Part shown: piece after piece, positions 52,162 through 61,102 of the stretch
Numbering within the stretch: the stretch's first letter is position 1
How the letters are laid out: every line of letters starts with the position of its first letter
NCBI GenBank assembly: GCA_019114415.1
Contig: DXFO01000007.1
Location: 1 to 64,000 of the forward strand
DNA length: 64,000 nt
Direction: 5' to 3'
Source: Candidatus Gemmiger faecavium
Lineage (GTDB): Bacteria; Bacillota; Clostridia; Oscillospirales; Ruminococcaceae
Notes under the pieces: model-generated
What the model was told of the DNA's origin: nothing
What the model saw: the letters and a program-made list of their open reading frames with translations, nothing else
Databases searched by the model: none
Position numbers and translations under genes: made by a program

Positions 52162-53166
52162 ATGACTAAAGTGGGAGTATTGGGTGCAGGAACCTGGGGC
52201 ATTGCGCTGGCACGTATGCTGGCGGTCAACGGCAAGGACGTCACCGTGTGGAGCGCCCTGCCTGAGGAACTGAAAAATCTGCGCACCACGCGCCGTCACC
52301 CCAACCTGCCCGGCATGGAACTGCCCGAATCCATGCACTACACCGCCGACCTGGCGGAGCTGTGCGTGGACAAGGACCTGCTGCTGTTTGCGGTGCCCTC
52401 TGTCTTTGTGCGTTCTACCGCAAAAAAGGCGGCGCCCTACATTCCGGACGGCCAGCTGATCGTGGATGTTGCCAAGGGCATGGAGGAAAAGACCCTCATG
52501 ACCATGTCCGAGGTCATCGAGGATGAACTGCGCAGCGCAGGGAAGGGCAAGACCTGCCGTGTGGTGGCTCTGTCCGGTCCCACCCACGCCGAGGAAGTGG
52601 CCCGTGACCTGCCCACCCTGATCGTGGCGGCATCCTCGCAGGAAGAGGACGCCAAGACGGTGCAGAAGATCTTCAACAACCAGAACTTCCGCGTCTACAC
52701 CAACACCGACCGCCTGGGCACCGAGCTGGGCGGCGCCATCAAAAACGTCATTGCCCTGTCGGTGGGCATTGCCATGGGCCTGGGCTACGGCGACAACGCC
52801 AAGGCCGCCCTCATCACCCGCGGCAACGCCGAGCTCAGCCGCCTGGGCATGGCCATGGGCTGCCGTGCCGAGACCTTCGCGGGCCTGTCCGGCATGGGCG
52901 ACCTGATCGTCACCTGCACCAGCATGCACAGCCGCAACCTGCACGCCGGCATGCTCATCGGTCACGGCATGTCCGCCGAGGACGCCAAGAAAGAGGTCGG
53001 CCAGGTGGTCGAGGGCATCAACGCCCTGCCCGCCGCCAAGCGCCTGGAAAAGAAATACAAGGTGGAACTGCCCATCATTGATGTGGTGGATGCCATTCTG
53101 TCGGGCAAGCTGGCCGCACGGGATGCGGTGGCTTCCCTTATGGGCCGCAACCTGAAACAGGAGTAA
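52162..53166 (+). CDS. gpsA: Glycerol-3-phosphate dehydrogenase [NAD(P)+]
   Basis: 334 residues. Rossmann NAD-binding motif GVLGAGTWGIALARML at the N-terminus, catalytic Lys region LGGAIKNVIALSVGIAMGLGYGDNAKAALITRG and GLSGMGDLIVTCTSMHSRN are diagnostic. It makes sn-glycerol-3-phosphate from DHAP for phospholipid synthesis. TTGGAGG lies upstream. It is co-oriented with the preceding pair but separated by 56 bases. Confidence 0.97.
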   Translation: MTKVGVLGAGTWGIALARMLAVNGKDVTVWSALPEELKNLRTTRRHPNLPGMELPESMHYTADLAELCVDKDLLLFAVPSVFVRSTAKKAAPYIPDGQLIVDVAKGMEEKTLMTMSEVIEDELRSAGKGKTCRVVALSGPTHAEEVARDLPTLIVAASSQEEDAKTVQKIFNNQNFRVYTNTDRLGTELGGAIKNVIALSVGIAMGLGYGDNAKAALITRGNAELSRLGMAMGCRAETFAGLSGMGDLIVTCTSMHSRNLHAGMLIGHGMSAEDAKKEVGQVVEGINALPAAKRLEKKYKVELPIIDVVDAILSGKLAARDAVASLMGRNLKQE

Positions 53167-53205
53167 ATCCGGCTGGAACTCTGCTAGGGAAGGGAAGGTT
53201 TGAGA

Positions 53206-53991
53206 ATGATTAAGGCGGTGTTTTTCGACATCGACGGTACGCTGGTCAGCTTCAAGACCCACCGTATCCCCGATTCCACCAAACAGGCGCTGACCCGTAT
53301 GCGGGAGCGCGGTGTCAAGGTCTTTATCGCCAGCGGCCGTCCGCCGGTGCAGATGCATTTTCTGAAAGACCTGGTGGATTTTGAATTTGACGGCTATGTG
53401 GTCATGAACGGCCAGTATTGCTATGACGCCCAGGGCGTTTACCACAAAGAACATATTCCCACCGACTCCCTGCGGATGCTGCTGCCCTATCTGGAGCAGA
53501 CGGACATCAGCTGCAGCTTTGTGGAGCTGGACTATGTGTACATCAACCGTATCACCAAGCCCGTTACCGATCTGTATGAGATGCTGGGCGGCACCGCCCA
53601 GATGGAACCCACCGGTGACCCGACGCGCTCGCTGACCCACACCACCTATCAGCTCAGCGTGTTTTTGCCCAAGGAAGAGGAGGAAGGCTTCCTCTCCCAT
53701 CTGCCCGGCTGCAAGGCGGCGAGGTGGAACCCCTATTTTACCGATATCGTTCCCGCGGACGGCGGTAAGCCGGTGGGGCTGCAAAAGACCCTGGAACGCT
53801 GGGGCATCCGTCAGGAGGAATCCATGGCCTTCGGCGACGGCGGCAATGACATTGATATGCTGCGCTATGCCGGGGTGGGAGTGGCCATGGGCAACGCCTC
53901 CGACGACGTGAAGCTGGTCGCCGATTATGTGACCGCCGATGTGGACGACGACGGTGTCCGCCGTGCACTGGAACATTACGGTGTGATCTGA
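53206..53991 (+). CDS. Cof-type HAD-IIB phosphatase
   Basis: 261 residues of the HAD superfamily. Motif I is VFFDIDGTLVSF (nucleophile Asp), motif II IASGRPP, and motifs III/IV GGKPVGLQ and AFGDGGNDIDMLRYAG. The type IIB cap lies between about residues 85 and 180. It dephosphorylates sugar or cofactor phosphates; the substrate is unknown. The ATG at 53206 has AAGGGAAGG upstream and is preferred to a TTG at 53200. Confidence 0.9.
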   Translation: MIKAVFFDIDGTLVSFKTHRIPDSTKQALTRMRERGVKVFIASGRPPVQMHFLKDLVDFEFDGYVVMNGQYCYDAQGVYHKEHIPTDSLRMLLPYLEQTDISCSFVELDYVYINRITKPVTDLYEMLGGTAQMEPTGDPTRSLTHTTYQLSVFLPKEEEEGFLSHLPGCKAARWNPYFTDIVPADGGKPVGLQKTLERWGIRQEESMAFGDGGNDIDMLRYAGVGVAMGNASDDVKLVADYVTADVDDDGVRRALEHYGVI

Positions 53992-54027
53992 CCGGGAACC
54001 ATCCCCAAGCCGAAAGGAGCGACCGAC

Positions 54028-55002
54028 ATGAAACTGGCAGTGCTTTCCACCAGCCGCATTGTGGCGGAGTTTTTGCAGAACCTGGGCGACATGCCCGAAC
54101 TGGAGATCCGCGCCCTGTGCTGCCGCCCTCAGAGCCGTCCCAAGGCGGAGCAGTGGGCGCAGCAGTACGGCATCCCTGCGGTGTACACCGACGAGGAGGA
54201 ACTGCTCCGGGCAGGGGGCTTTGACGCGGTCTACATCGGCACCGCCAATCACCTGCACTATGCCGCGGCAAAACGGGTGCTGTCGGCAGGGTACTCGGTC
54301 ATTCTGGAAAAGCCCTTCACGCCCACCGCCGCCGAGACCCGGGAACTGTTTGCCCTTGCGGACGAAAAGCAGGTCTTTCTGTTGGAAGCCATCACCACGC
54401 CCTACCTGCCCGCCTACCGCTTTTTGCAGGAGGAACTGCCCAAAATCGGCCCGGTGCGCGGCGTGACGGCCAGTTTCTGCGCCCGCAGCCGCCGGTATGA
54501 CGACTACCTTCAGGGCATCTGGAACACCACCTTTGACCCTGCCTGCGCGGGCGGTGCGCTGTATGACATGAACGTCTACAACCTCCATTACCTGTGGGGG
54601 CTGCTGGGCAGCCCGGAACACTGCACCTATTATCCCACCCGGGGCCGGGACGGCATCGACACGGCGGGGATGGCGGTATTGCAGTACCCCGAGTTCGCGG
54701 CAGCCTGCCTGGCCTCCAAGGACTCGGACGGGGAGTGCGGCTGTGTGATCCAGGGCACCGAGGGCCGGCTGGTTCTGCACGGCGGCACCAACGCTCTGGA
54801 AGAGGTTTACAGCGTGATCGGCTCCAACCGGGGCGGCGGCATCCGCACCGATGCTCCCCGCACCGAACGCCACCGCATGGCCTATGAGTTCGCCGAGTTT
54901 GCCCGCATCCTTGCCCAGAAGGACCGTGTCGCCGAGGCCCAGGCCCGCCGCCGGACCCTGGCGGTCATGGATATGATCGACGCTCTGCGGGCGCAGGGAT
55001 AA
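54028..55002 (+). CDS. Gfo/Idh/MocA-family oxidoreductase
   Basis: 324 residues. An N-terminal NAD-binding domain (with AVYIGTANHLHYAAAKRVLSAG and VILEKPFTPTAAE, the conserved EKP motif) and a C-terminal alpha/beta domain. It acts on sugars or cyclitols; the substrate is unknown. The first Gly-rich loop is unusual (LSTSRIVAEFLQNL instead of GxGxxG). AAAGGAG is upstream. It follows the HAD gene by 36 bases. Confidence 0.85.
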   Translation: MKLAVLSTSRIVAEFLQNLGDMPELEIRALCCRPQSRPKAEQWAQQYGIPAVYTDEEELLRAGGFDAVYIGTANHLHYAAAKRVLSAGYSVILEKPFTPTAAETRELFALADEKQVFLLEAITTPYLPAYRFLQEELPKIGPVRGVTASFCARSRRYDDYLQGIWNTTFDPACAGGALYDMNVYNLHYLWGLLGSPEHCTYYPTRGRDGIDTAGMAVLQYPEFAAACLASKDSDGECGCVIQGTEGRLVLHGGTNALEEVYSVIGSNRGGGIRTDAPRTERHRMAYEFAEFARILAQKDRVAEAQARRRTLAVMDMIDALRAQG

Positions 55003-55021
55003 TCGAATCACCAAAACAGAT

Positions 55022-55067
55022 AAACAGCCGCGGAAGGGGGAAAAATTCCCGACTTCCGCGGCTGTTT
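55022..55067. terminator. Bidirectional terminator
   Basis: AAACAGCCGCGGAAG pairs perfectly with CTTCCGCGGCTGTTT, followed by GATTTTT. It separates convergent genes. Confidence 0.9.
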
Positions 55068-55089
55068 GATTTTTGCGTTGCAGGCTAGT

Positions 55090-55800
55090 TTACTCCCCGC
55101 GGGGACCGGCCTTGCGGCGCAGTGTGCGCAGATAGGCTTTCTGCTCCGGGGTGATGCGGTAGCTTTCGATGGCTTTCTGGATGGTCTTGTTGTGCACCCA
55201 GGGGGACAGCCGGTTCTGCTCCAAGACCGGCAGCGTCGCCTGGGGCTGCTTGGCCAGGGCGGTGGCAAAATACCAGGCGATCATCATGTTGACGTAGTAC
55301 TCCTCACTTTGCACGCCCGCGGCCCAGTCCAGCCATTGGGGGGTAAACTGCTCGTCCAGATAAAACTGCATCAGCATCCCCAGGGCAAAACGCACGGTGT
55401 AAGTGCGCCCGCTGTCCAGCCAAAGGCGGATCTGTCCGGGCAGGGCATCGGGGTGTTTGGCAAAGGCCTTGGGACTCAGCAGGTCGCAGGTGGCCCAGTT
55501 GTCCACGTGGGGCAGGAACCGCTCCAGAGCGGCCACTGTCTCATCATAATCCCGCAGCGTGCAGATCAATAGCCCGTGCAGGTTGTTTTCCTCACAGTAG
55601 GTGTGGGGCAGTTCCGCCAGAAAAGCCGCCGCGGTGTCTGTGCCGTGGTATTCCGCAGCCAGCTTGCGCAGCAGGGGCATCCGCACCCCGATGATCCTCT
55701 CCGGCGGGATGGTGGGCAGCAATTTTGCGTTGAACGCCTGATATTCCTTGTCCTGCAGGGCAAACAGCCTGGCACGGACTTCCTCTGCGGCCTGATTCAT
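55090..55800 (-). CDS. DNA alkylation repair protein, AlkD-like
   Basis: 236 residues of HEAT-like repeats. VRMPLLRKLAAEYHGTDTAAAFL, HTYCEENNLHGLLI, DNWATCDLLSPKAF and YYVNMMIAWYFATALAKQP are typical of the AlkD-like glycosylase family, which removes bulky or charged alkyl bases. The conserved Trp/Asp in DNWATCD are present. The ATG at 55800 has AAGGAGG upstream. It is 11 bases after a GNAT gene on the same strand. Confidence 0.9.
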   Translation of the reverse strand: MNQAAEEVRARLFALQDKEYQAFNAKLLPTIPPERIIGVRMPLLRKLAAEYHGTDTAAAFLAELPHTYCEENNLHGLLICTLRDYDETVAALERFLPHVDNWATCDLLSPKAFAKHPDALPGQIRLWLDSGRTYTVRFALGMLMQFYLDEQFTPQWLDWAAGVQSEEYYVNMMIAWYFATALAKQPQATLPVLEQNRLSPWVHNKTIQKAIESYRITPEQKAYLRTLRRKAGPRGE

Positions 55801-55813
55801 CAAAGGTTCCTCC

Positions 55814-56326
55814 TTATCTGTTGGGAGTAAGCATCCGCTCCATCAGCACGGCGGTGTCGTGGTCGGTTTGGGCAATTTCACCGGTGGGGACAAATCCGTT
55901 TTTGCGCCAGAAATGCTCGCTCTGCCGGTTGCCCTGCATATAGGCCAGCCGTGCCCTGGCAAAGCCCTCCTGTTCCAGTCCCGCAAAAAGGGCGGAGACA
56001 ATGCGGGAGCCCGCGCCTTGCCCCTGAAAAGCGGCATCCATCATGAACAGGCCGATGTAGGCGGTGTCGGGGCGGGGATACCCCAGGATCAGATCCAGCA
56101 CGGCAGCCAAAACGCCGTCCTGCCGCAGGCCGACGAAGTACTTGCAGGAAGGGTCTACGCCCGGCGGCAGGGCGGTCAGATCTTCCCGGATGCCCTCGAC
56201 CGTGGGCGCAGGGGGACAATACCGGTAATACTGGGGATTGCTCAGACACAGCCGGTAAATGGCCGGAATATCCGCCTCCGTCAGCGGTGCGGTACAAAAG
56301 GTCGGACAGAAGTGTTCAAGGCGCAT
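55814..56326 (-). CDS. GNAT-family N-acetyltransferase
   Basis: 170 residues. Motif A is YIGLFMMDAAFQGQGAGSRI (Q-G-Q-G-A-G), followed by ARLAYMQGNRQSEHFWRKNGFVPTGE, the classic GNAT end. The substrate is unknown. AAAGGAG lies 8 bases before the ATG. It shares a transcript with the AlkD-like gene. Confidence 0.87.
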   Translation of the reverse strand: MRLEHFCPTFCTAPLTEADIPAIYRLCLSNPQYYRYCPPAPTVEGIREDLTALPPGVDPSCKYFVGLRQDGVLAAVLDLILGYPRPDTAYIGLFMMDAAFQGQGAGSRIVSALFAGLEQEGFARARLAYMQGNRQSEHFWRKNGFVPTGEIAQTDHDTAVLMERMLTPNR

Positions 56327-56544
56327 GGGGCAGAACTCCTTTCCCCGCGCGGGGGATAATACAGCAATATTATACCATGAACCGGCAGCTAAGTGGTATC
56401 ATGCCCCGTGAAAAGCCGGCTGCCGCCCGGTATGCAGGAAGAACAAAGCAGCGTGACCGCCGCGGCCGGCGGCAGCGATACCGGAGCCGCATCGGATGGA
56501 AAATCTGGGCGCTGTTTTGTGGCTGCCTTTGTGCACAATGCTCC

Positions 56545-56571
56545 TTGATTTTTCCTGCAAAAAACTATAAT
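56545..56571 (+). promoter_or_regulatory. Possible promoter of the marR-yczE pair
   Basis: TTGATT and TATAAT (56566-56571) with a 15-base spacer, shorter than optimal. The 288-base gap before it holds no gene that I can support. Confidence 0.4.
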
Positions 56572-56583
56572 AAGCATTATTAT

Positions 56584-56599
56584 AATAAGAAAACTTATT
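56584..56599. promoter_or_regulatory. MarR operator candidate
   Basis: AATAAG-AAAA-CTTATT, a perfect 16-base inverted repeat, between the -10 box and the marR start, an expected place for autorepression. Confidence 0.55.
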
Positions 56600-56614
56600 A
56601 AATGGAGGTGCACC

Positions 56615-57043
56615 ATGGAAACGCTGCATTATCTGCTGATGAAAGCGCATACCGAAACCAACCGCCGTATCCTGGCGGAAGCCGCGGAGCTGGGGCTTTC
56701 CCCGGGGCAGCCCAAAATTCTCGAGTGTCTCATGCAGTGCGGGGAGATCAACCAAAAAGCCATTGCGTCCCGCTGTGAGATCGAACAGGCCACGGTGGGC
56801 AGCATTCTGCTGCGTATGGAGCGCGACGGTCTGATCTGCCGTACCCACCGGGGGGACAACCGGCGTTCGCTGTTTGTATCGCTGACGCCGCGGGGCAGGG
56901 AACTGGGGACCCGGCTCATCGGGATTTTTGAGCGTGCCGACCGGGAGATCGTCCGGAACCTGTCTGCCCCGGAGGCAGAGCAGCTCTGCACGCTGCTGGA
57001 AAAAGTCTGTGGTATTGCGGAGGAGGAAACGAAAACCATATGA
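56615..57043 (+). CDS. MarR-family transcriptional regulator
   Basis: 142 residues with a winged-helix core: LGLSPGQPKILECLMQCGEI, then QKAIASRCEIEQATVGSILLRM as recognition helix and RMERDGLICRTHRGDNRRSLFVSL as wing. It probably represses itself and the membrane gene that overlaps its stop (ATGA). GGAGG is 6 bases upstream. The ligand is unknown. Confidence 0.92.
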   Translation: METLHYLLMKAHTETNRRILAEAAELGLSPGQPKILECLMQCGEINQKAIASRCEIEQATVGSILLRMERDGLICRTHRGDNRRSLFVSLTPRGRELGTRLIGIFERADREIVRNLSAPEAEQLCTLLEKVCGIAEEETKTI

Positions 57044-57699
57044 ATCTCAAAACCAAAACGGTCCATCTGATCGAACGCTACCTGATGCTCTGCGTGGGGC
57101 TGGCAGTCATGGCCCTCGGGGTGGCCTTTTCCATCAAGGCGGGGCTGGGAACATCGCCCATTTCCAGCCTGCCGTATGCCTTGAGCTGTATCGTGACGCC
57201 TCTTACCGTGGGAACAGCCACCATCCTGATGCATGTCACGCTGATTCTTCTGCAAATATTGCTTTTGCGGCGTCAGTATGACCCGATCCAGCTGATCCAG
57301 CTTCCCGTGGCGCTGGGATTCGGAGTTTTGACGGATGTCAGTGTCTGGGCATTGAACGGGCTTTCTGCGGACAATTATTTGCAGCAATGGCTGTTCTGCG
57401 CAGTGGGAATTTTGCTTGTGGGCGTCGGTGTGAGTATGGAGGTCACGGCGGGAGTCGTTACGCTGGCCGGCGAAGGCATGGTGCTGGCGGTCTGCAAAGT
57501 ATTCCCCGTCAAATTTGCCAATGCCAAAGTGGGATTCGATGTTACGCTGGTCGTGATCTCCTGCATTTTGTCGCTGGTATTTTTGCATAAACTGGTGGGC
57601 GTGCGGGAAGGTACTGTGACCGCGGCGCTTTTGGTTGGTATGATCGCCCGGCAGGTCAACCGACCGATGAACCGCCTGGCAGACCGTTTGTTTGCCTGA
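57040..57699 (+). CDS. YczE/YitT-like integral membrane protein
   Basis: 219 residues with 5 hydrophobic segments. ALGVAFSIKAGLGTSPISSLPYALS (read in parts) and VSMEVTAGVVTLAGEGMVLA are typical of the YczE family of unknown transport or regulatory function. Overlap with marR suggests an exporter or importer controlled by it. Confidence 0.82.
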   Translation: MNLKTKTVHLIERYLMLCVGLAVMALGVAFSIKAGLGTSPISSLPYALSCIVTPLTVGTATILMHVTLILLQILLLRRQYDPIQLIQLPVALGFGVLTDVSVWALNGLSADNYLQQWLFCAVGILLVGVGVSMEVTAGVVTLAGEGMVLAVCKVFPVKFANAKVGFDVTLVVISCILSLVFLHKLVGVREGTVTAALLVGMIARQVNRPMNRLADRLFA

Positions 57700-57713
57700 A
57701 GATAGGATATAAA

Positions 57714-57750
57714 AAAGAAACAGCCCGCCGCGGGGCTGCTTCTTTATTTT
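57714..57750. terminator. Terminator between yczE-like gene and DUF368 gene
   Basis: AAAGAAACAGCCC pairs with GGGGCTGCTTCTTT (small bulge), followed by ATTTT. Confidence 0.85.
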
Positions 57751-57768
57751 ATGCGGATGGAAAAGGTG

Positions 57769-58656
57769 TCAGCCTTCCTCTTTGCTGCCCATCAGCCAGG
57801 TGACCCAGGCGCCCAGGGCGGCCAGGACCAGGCCGATGATGAGCTCAGGGACCGAGAAGCCGCTGAGGGCGTCCGCCGAGTACAGAATGGCGAAGGGGGA
57901 GGAGACGATCAGGCCGATGATGGCCGCATAGGTCTGGCAGGGGAAGCGCTGGAACAGGTATTCGATGATCTTGGCAATCAGGAAGATGCCCAGCACCACG
58001 CCGACAGCAAAGGGAGCAAGCAGCAGGCAGTTGTGGATAACGCCGCCGAAGTCCATGTCTTTGAGCATGGTGACCGTGCCGGTGACCAGGGAAAGGATGG
58101 TGCTGTAATAGCCCAGGACCATCAGGACCATGCTGCCGGACACGCCGGGGATGACCATGGTGGCGCTGGCGATCAGACCCAGCAGGAACAGGATGATGAT
58201 GGTGCCCGGATCAACGGACAGGGTCTTGATGGCGCCCTCGGAACCCTGCAGCAGGGGCAGGCCGATGCCGATGGCCAGCAGCACCAGGAAGCTGATGACC
58301 TCGCCCGCACCGATGCGGCGGCCGGGGGTCTTTTTCAGGTTGCTTTTCAGGCTCAGCCACAGAATGGGCAGGCCGCCCAGGATCAGACCCACAAAGGTCA
58401 GGCAGGTGGCGAGAACGTGGTTGGCCAGCAGGTATTCCAGCAGGAAACCGAAGCCCACGATGCCGATGACCATGCCGATGCCCAGAGGAATGAGCAGCTT
58501 CATGCTCTGCTTGAAATGCTTGAACAGGCCGGTGACGGAACTGATGAGCTTGTCGTAGATGCCCATGGATACCGCCATGGTGCCGCCCGACACGCCGGGG
58601 ATGACGTTGGCGATACCGATGACGATACCGCGCAGAATATTCAGTACAGCATTCAT
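57769..58656 (-). CDS. DUF368 membrane protein
   Basis: 295 residues with about 8 helices. NVIPGVSGGTMAVSMGIYDKLI and ASATMVIPGVSGSMVLMVLGYY are the paired family signatures, one in each half. DUF368 proteins have been reported as undecaprenyl-phosphate flippases (PopT) recycling the cell-wall lipid carrier in Gram-positive bacteria; the role here follows from that. The ATG at 58656 has AAAGGAAAG upstream; the longer open frame to 58743 lacks one. It is monocistronic. Confidence 0.92.
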   Translation of the reverse strand: MNAVLNILRGIVIGIANVIPGVSGGTMAVSMGIYDKLISSVTGLFKHFKQSMKLLIPLGIGMVIGIVGFGFLLEYLLANHVLATCLTFVGLILGGLPILWLSLKSNLKKTPGRRIGAGEVISFLVLLAIGIGLPLLQGSEGAIKTLSVDPGTIIILFLLGLIASATMVIPGVSGSMVLMVLGYYSTILSLVTGTVTMLKDMDFGGVIHNCLLLAPFAVGVVLGIFLIAKIIEYLFQRFPCQTYAAIIGLIVSSPFAILYSADALSGFSVPELIIGLVLAALGAWVTWLMGSKEEG

Positions 58657-58861
58657 AAAACTATGCTTTCCTTTCTGTCGCAGAGTTTTGCAAACGGGGT
58701 GCCGGGCCCGGCGCCGCGGTGCGGACGCATCCAAAAGACCCAAATTTTTTTATTGTACCGTATTCTGTGCCGGTGCGCAAGGACAAAATAAGACCGTTTG
58801 GCGCTTTTTTTTGATTTTTACGGTAACGTAAAAGGCATTTTCCGTTTGCGGCCCCGCCCGA

Positions 58862-58890
58862 TTGTCAGGCGGGGCCGCGCGTGCTATGAT
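58862..58890 (+). promoter_or_regulatory. Promoter of the kinase/macro/DUF2200 operon
   Basis: TTGTCA (58862-58867), a 17-base spacer and TATGAT (58885-58890), 48 bases before the first gene. Confidence 0.65.
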
Positions 58891-58938
58891 AAGGCTGTAA
58901 AACACTGCAAAACAACTCTGCCGCCGGGAGGATCCAAA

Positions 58939-59448
58939 ATGGTGTTTCTCATTGCGGGGGCGTCCCATACCGGGAAAACTGCCCTGGCCCAAAGGATGCT
59001 GGAACGGTACGGATACCCGTATCTGTCCATCGATCATCTGAAAATGGGATTGATCCGCAGCGGGTACACATCCCTCACACCCATGAGCAGCGACCGGGAA
59101 CTGACCGATTACCTGTGGCCGGTGGTGCGGGAGATGGTCAAGACCGCTGTGGAAAACGGCCAGAATCTGATCGTGGAGGGCTGTTACATCCCCTTTGACT
59201 GGGAGAAGGATTTTCCCCCCGAATACCGGGAGCAGATCCGCTACCGCTGCCTTGTGATGAGCGAGGCCTATATCCGCAGCCACTATGACGACATCAAGAG
59301 GTATGCCGGCGTAGTGGAACACAGGCAAGACGACTCGGACTGTACGCTGGAAACGCTGCTCCGGGATAACGCTCAGACATGGGAAGCCTGCCAAAAATAC
59401 GGCGTCGAGTACCTTCTGATCGACGGGGAGTACCGCGTGGAGATTTGA
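58939..59448 (+). CDS. P-loop small-molecule kinase-like protein
   Basis: 169 residues with Walker [11 protein letters not shown] (residues 6-15) and a likely Walker B LIVEGCY. The pattern resembles 2-phosphoglycerate or adenylate-kinase-like P-loop proteins (AAA_33). The substrate is unknown. The ATG at 58939 has GGGAGGA upstream; the longer open frame from 58798 is rejected because it runs through the promoter. It is 22 bases from the macro-domain gene. Confidence 0.8.
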   Translation: MVFLIAGASHTGKTALAQRMLERYGYPYLSIDHLKMGLIRSGYTSLTPMSSDRELTDYLWPVVREMVKTAVENGQNLIVEGCYIPFDWEKDFPPEYREQIRYRCLVMSEAYIRSHYDDIKRYAGVVEHRQDDSDCTLETLLRDNAQTWEACQKYGVEYLLIDGEYRVEI

Positions 59449-59470
59449 ACAAAGCCAGGGAGGTGGCCTT

Positions 59471-60472
59471 ATGCCCCTGCATATCGTGCGAAACGACATC
59501 ACCGCCATGAAGGTGGATGCCATCGTCAACGCCGCCAATGAGAGCCTGCTGGGCGGCGGGGGCGTGGACGGCGCCATCCACCGTGCCGCGGGACCGGACC
59601 TGCTGCGGGAGTGCCGCACGCTGGGCGGCTGCCGGACGGGACAGGCCAAAATCACAAAAGGTTACCGCCTGCCGGCCCGGTATGTGATCCACACCGTCGG
59701 CCCGGTCTGGCGGGGCGGGAACCATGGAGAGCGGGATTTGCTGGTTTCCGCCTACCGATCTTCCCTGGAGCTGGCGTTGGCCCACGGGTGCGGGACGGTG
59801 GCATTCCCCCTCATTTCCTCGGGGGTGTACGGCTATCCCAAGGACCAGGCGCTGAAGGTGGCGGTGGATACCATCGGGGACTTTCTGCTGGCCCATGACA
59901 TGACGGTCTACCTGGTCATTTTTGACCGGGAGGCCTATACCATCGGGGGCAAGCTCTTTGCCGATATTGCCGCCTACATCGACGACCATTACGCGGTGGA
60001 ACACAGCGACAGCGGGGAGGAACGGTGCTACCGGGCCATGTTTGCCCCCTGCGCTCCTGCCCAGTATACATCGCAGCCTTTGGCAGCCGCGGCAGCGGCC
60101 CCGGCGGACCTGAACGAAGCCCTGGACCGCCTGGACGAGAGCTTTTCCCAGATGCTGCTGCGCAAGATCGACGAGCGCGGCATGACCGATGCCCAGTGCT
60201 ACAAAAAGGCCAACATCGACCGGAAGCTCTTCTCCAAGATCCGGTCGGATGTGCATTATAAACCCTCCAAGCCCACCGCCATGGCCTTTGCCATCGCCCT
60301 TGAACTGCCGCTGGCAGAGGCCCGTGAACTGCTGGAAAAGGCAGGCTTTGCCTTTTCCCACGCAAGCAAATTCGACATTATTGTGGAATATTTCATTGCC
60401 CATCAAAACTACAACATTTTCGAGATCAATGAGGCTCTGTTTGCCTTTGACCAGAGCCTGCTGGGAGGTTGA
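59471..60472 (+). CDS. Macro domain protein with C-terminal HTH-like domain
   Basis: 333 residues. An N-terminal MacroD-type domain (residues 1 to about 165) has [33 protein letters not shown] and [15 protein letters not shown], the pattern of ADP-ribosyl or O-acetyl-ADP-ribose hydrolases. A linker leads to a helical domain (about residues 235-310; [40 protein letters not shown]) that resembles an XRE-like helix-turn-helix. The combination suggests an ADP-ribose-linked regulator. GGGAGG lies upstream. DUF2200 begins 5 bases after its stop. Confidence 0.87.
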   Translation: MPLHIVRNDITAMKVDAIVNAANESLLGGGGVDGAIHRAAGPDLLRECRTLGGCRTGQAKITKGYRLPARYVIHTVGPVWRGGNHGERDLLVSAYRSSLELALAHGCGTVAFPLISSGVYGYPKDQALKVAVDTIGDFLLAHDMTVYLVIFDREAYTIGGKLFADIAAYIDDHYAVEHSDSGEERCYRAMFAPCAPAQYTSQPLAAAAAAPADLNEALDRLDESFSQMLLRKIDERGMTDAQCYKKANIDRKLFSKIRSDVHYKPSKPTAMAFAIALELPLAEARELLEKAGFAFSHASKFDIIVEYFIAHQNYNIFEINEALFAFDQSLLGG

Positions 60473-60476
60473 AACT

Positions 60477-60827
60477 ATGCCCCGTGCCGATGTGCCACAG
60501 ATGCCCTTTTCCAAACTGTATGCCCTGCTGGTTGCCAAGGCGGAAAAGAAAGGCCGCACCCGGCAGGAAGTGGACCAGGTGACCGCCTGGCTCACCGGCT
60601 ATACCCCGGCGGACCTTGCCCGGCTGGAACAGTCCGAGACCAGCTACGGCGACTTTTTCCGCAATGCCCCTGCCATGAACCCTGACCGCGCCCTCATTAC
60701 CGGCAAGGTATGCGGCATCCGTGTGGAGGAGATCGAGGACCCGCTCATGCGTGACATCCGCTGCCTGGATAAGCTGGTGGATGAGCTGGCCAAGGGCTGG
60801 ACTATGGAAAAGATTTTGAGGAAGTGA
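60477..60827 (+). CDS. DUF2200 family protein
   Basis: 116 residues. FSKLYALLVAKAEKKGRTRQ, EVDQVTAWLTGYTPADLARL and DYGDFF-like SYGDFFRNAPAMNPDR match the DUF2200 family of unknown function; the C-terminus reads IRCLDKLVDELAKGWTMEKIL. GGGAGG is 8 bases before the ATG. Third gene of the kinase/macro operon; the conserved pairing of DUF2200 with macro domain here is a clue, not proof, of a shared role. Confidence 0.85.
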   Translation: MPRADVPQMPFSKLYALLVAKAEKKGRTRQEVDQVTAWLTGYTPADLARLEQSETSYGDFFRNAPAMNPDRALITGKVCGIRVEEIEDPLMRDIRCLDKLVDELAKGWTMEKILRK

Positions 60828-60911
60828 TTGTCGCCTGCCGGGCGACCAATAACATAAAAAATCCCCCTATACTGTGCTTGTAAACCACACAAACACAGAA
60901 AGCGCGAGTGA

Positions 60912-61075
60912 CATAAGAAAACGAAGGTTCTGCAAGAACTGCTCTGCATCGCAAAATCGCTGCAAAGCGGCAGATGCAAGGCAGAGGGGCGAAGCGCTCC
61001 TTGGTGGAACGCAAGACCCGATAACGTGGCAGATGCCGCTTTGCAGTCAGAGTTTTGCGACTTGGTTTTCTTATG
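60912..61075. mobile_element. 164-bp imperfect inverted-repeat element, MITE-like
   Basis: Ends are CATAAGAAAAC and GTTTTCTTATG. Inside, TCGCAAAA (60949) pairs with TTTTGCGA (61053) and CTGCAAAGCGGCA (60960) with TGCCGCTTTGCAG (61034). A 22-base extra segment interrupts the left arm. It has no ORF and fills most of the 275-base gap before the vWA gene. It could be a miniature transposable element or a structured RNA leader; target duplications are not obvious. Confidence 0.55.
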
Positions 61076-61102
61076 GAACCGCGCATAGGAGAGGGATTTT
61101 TT

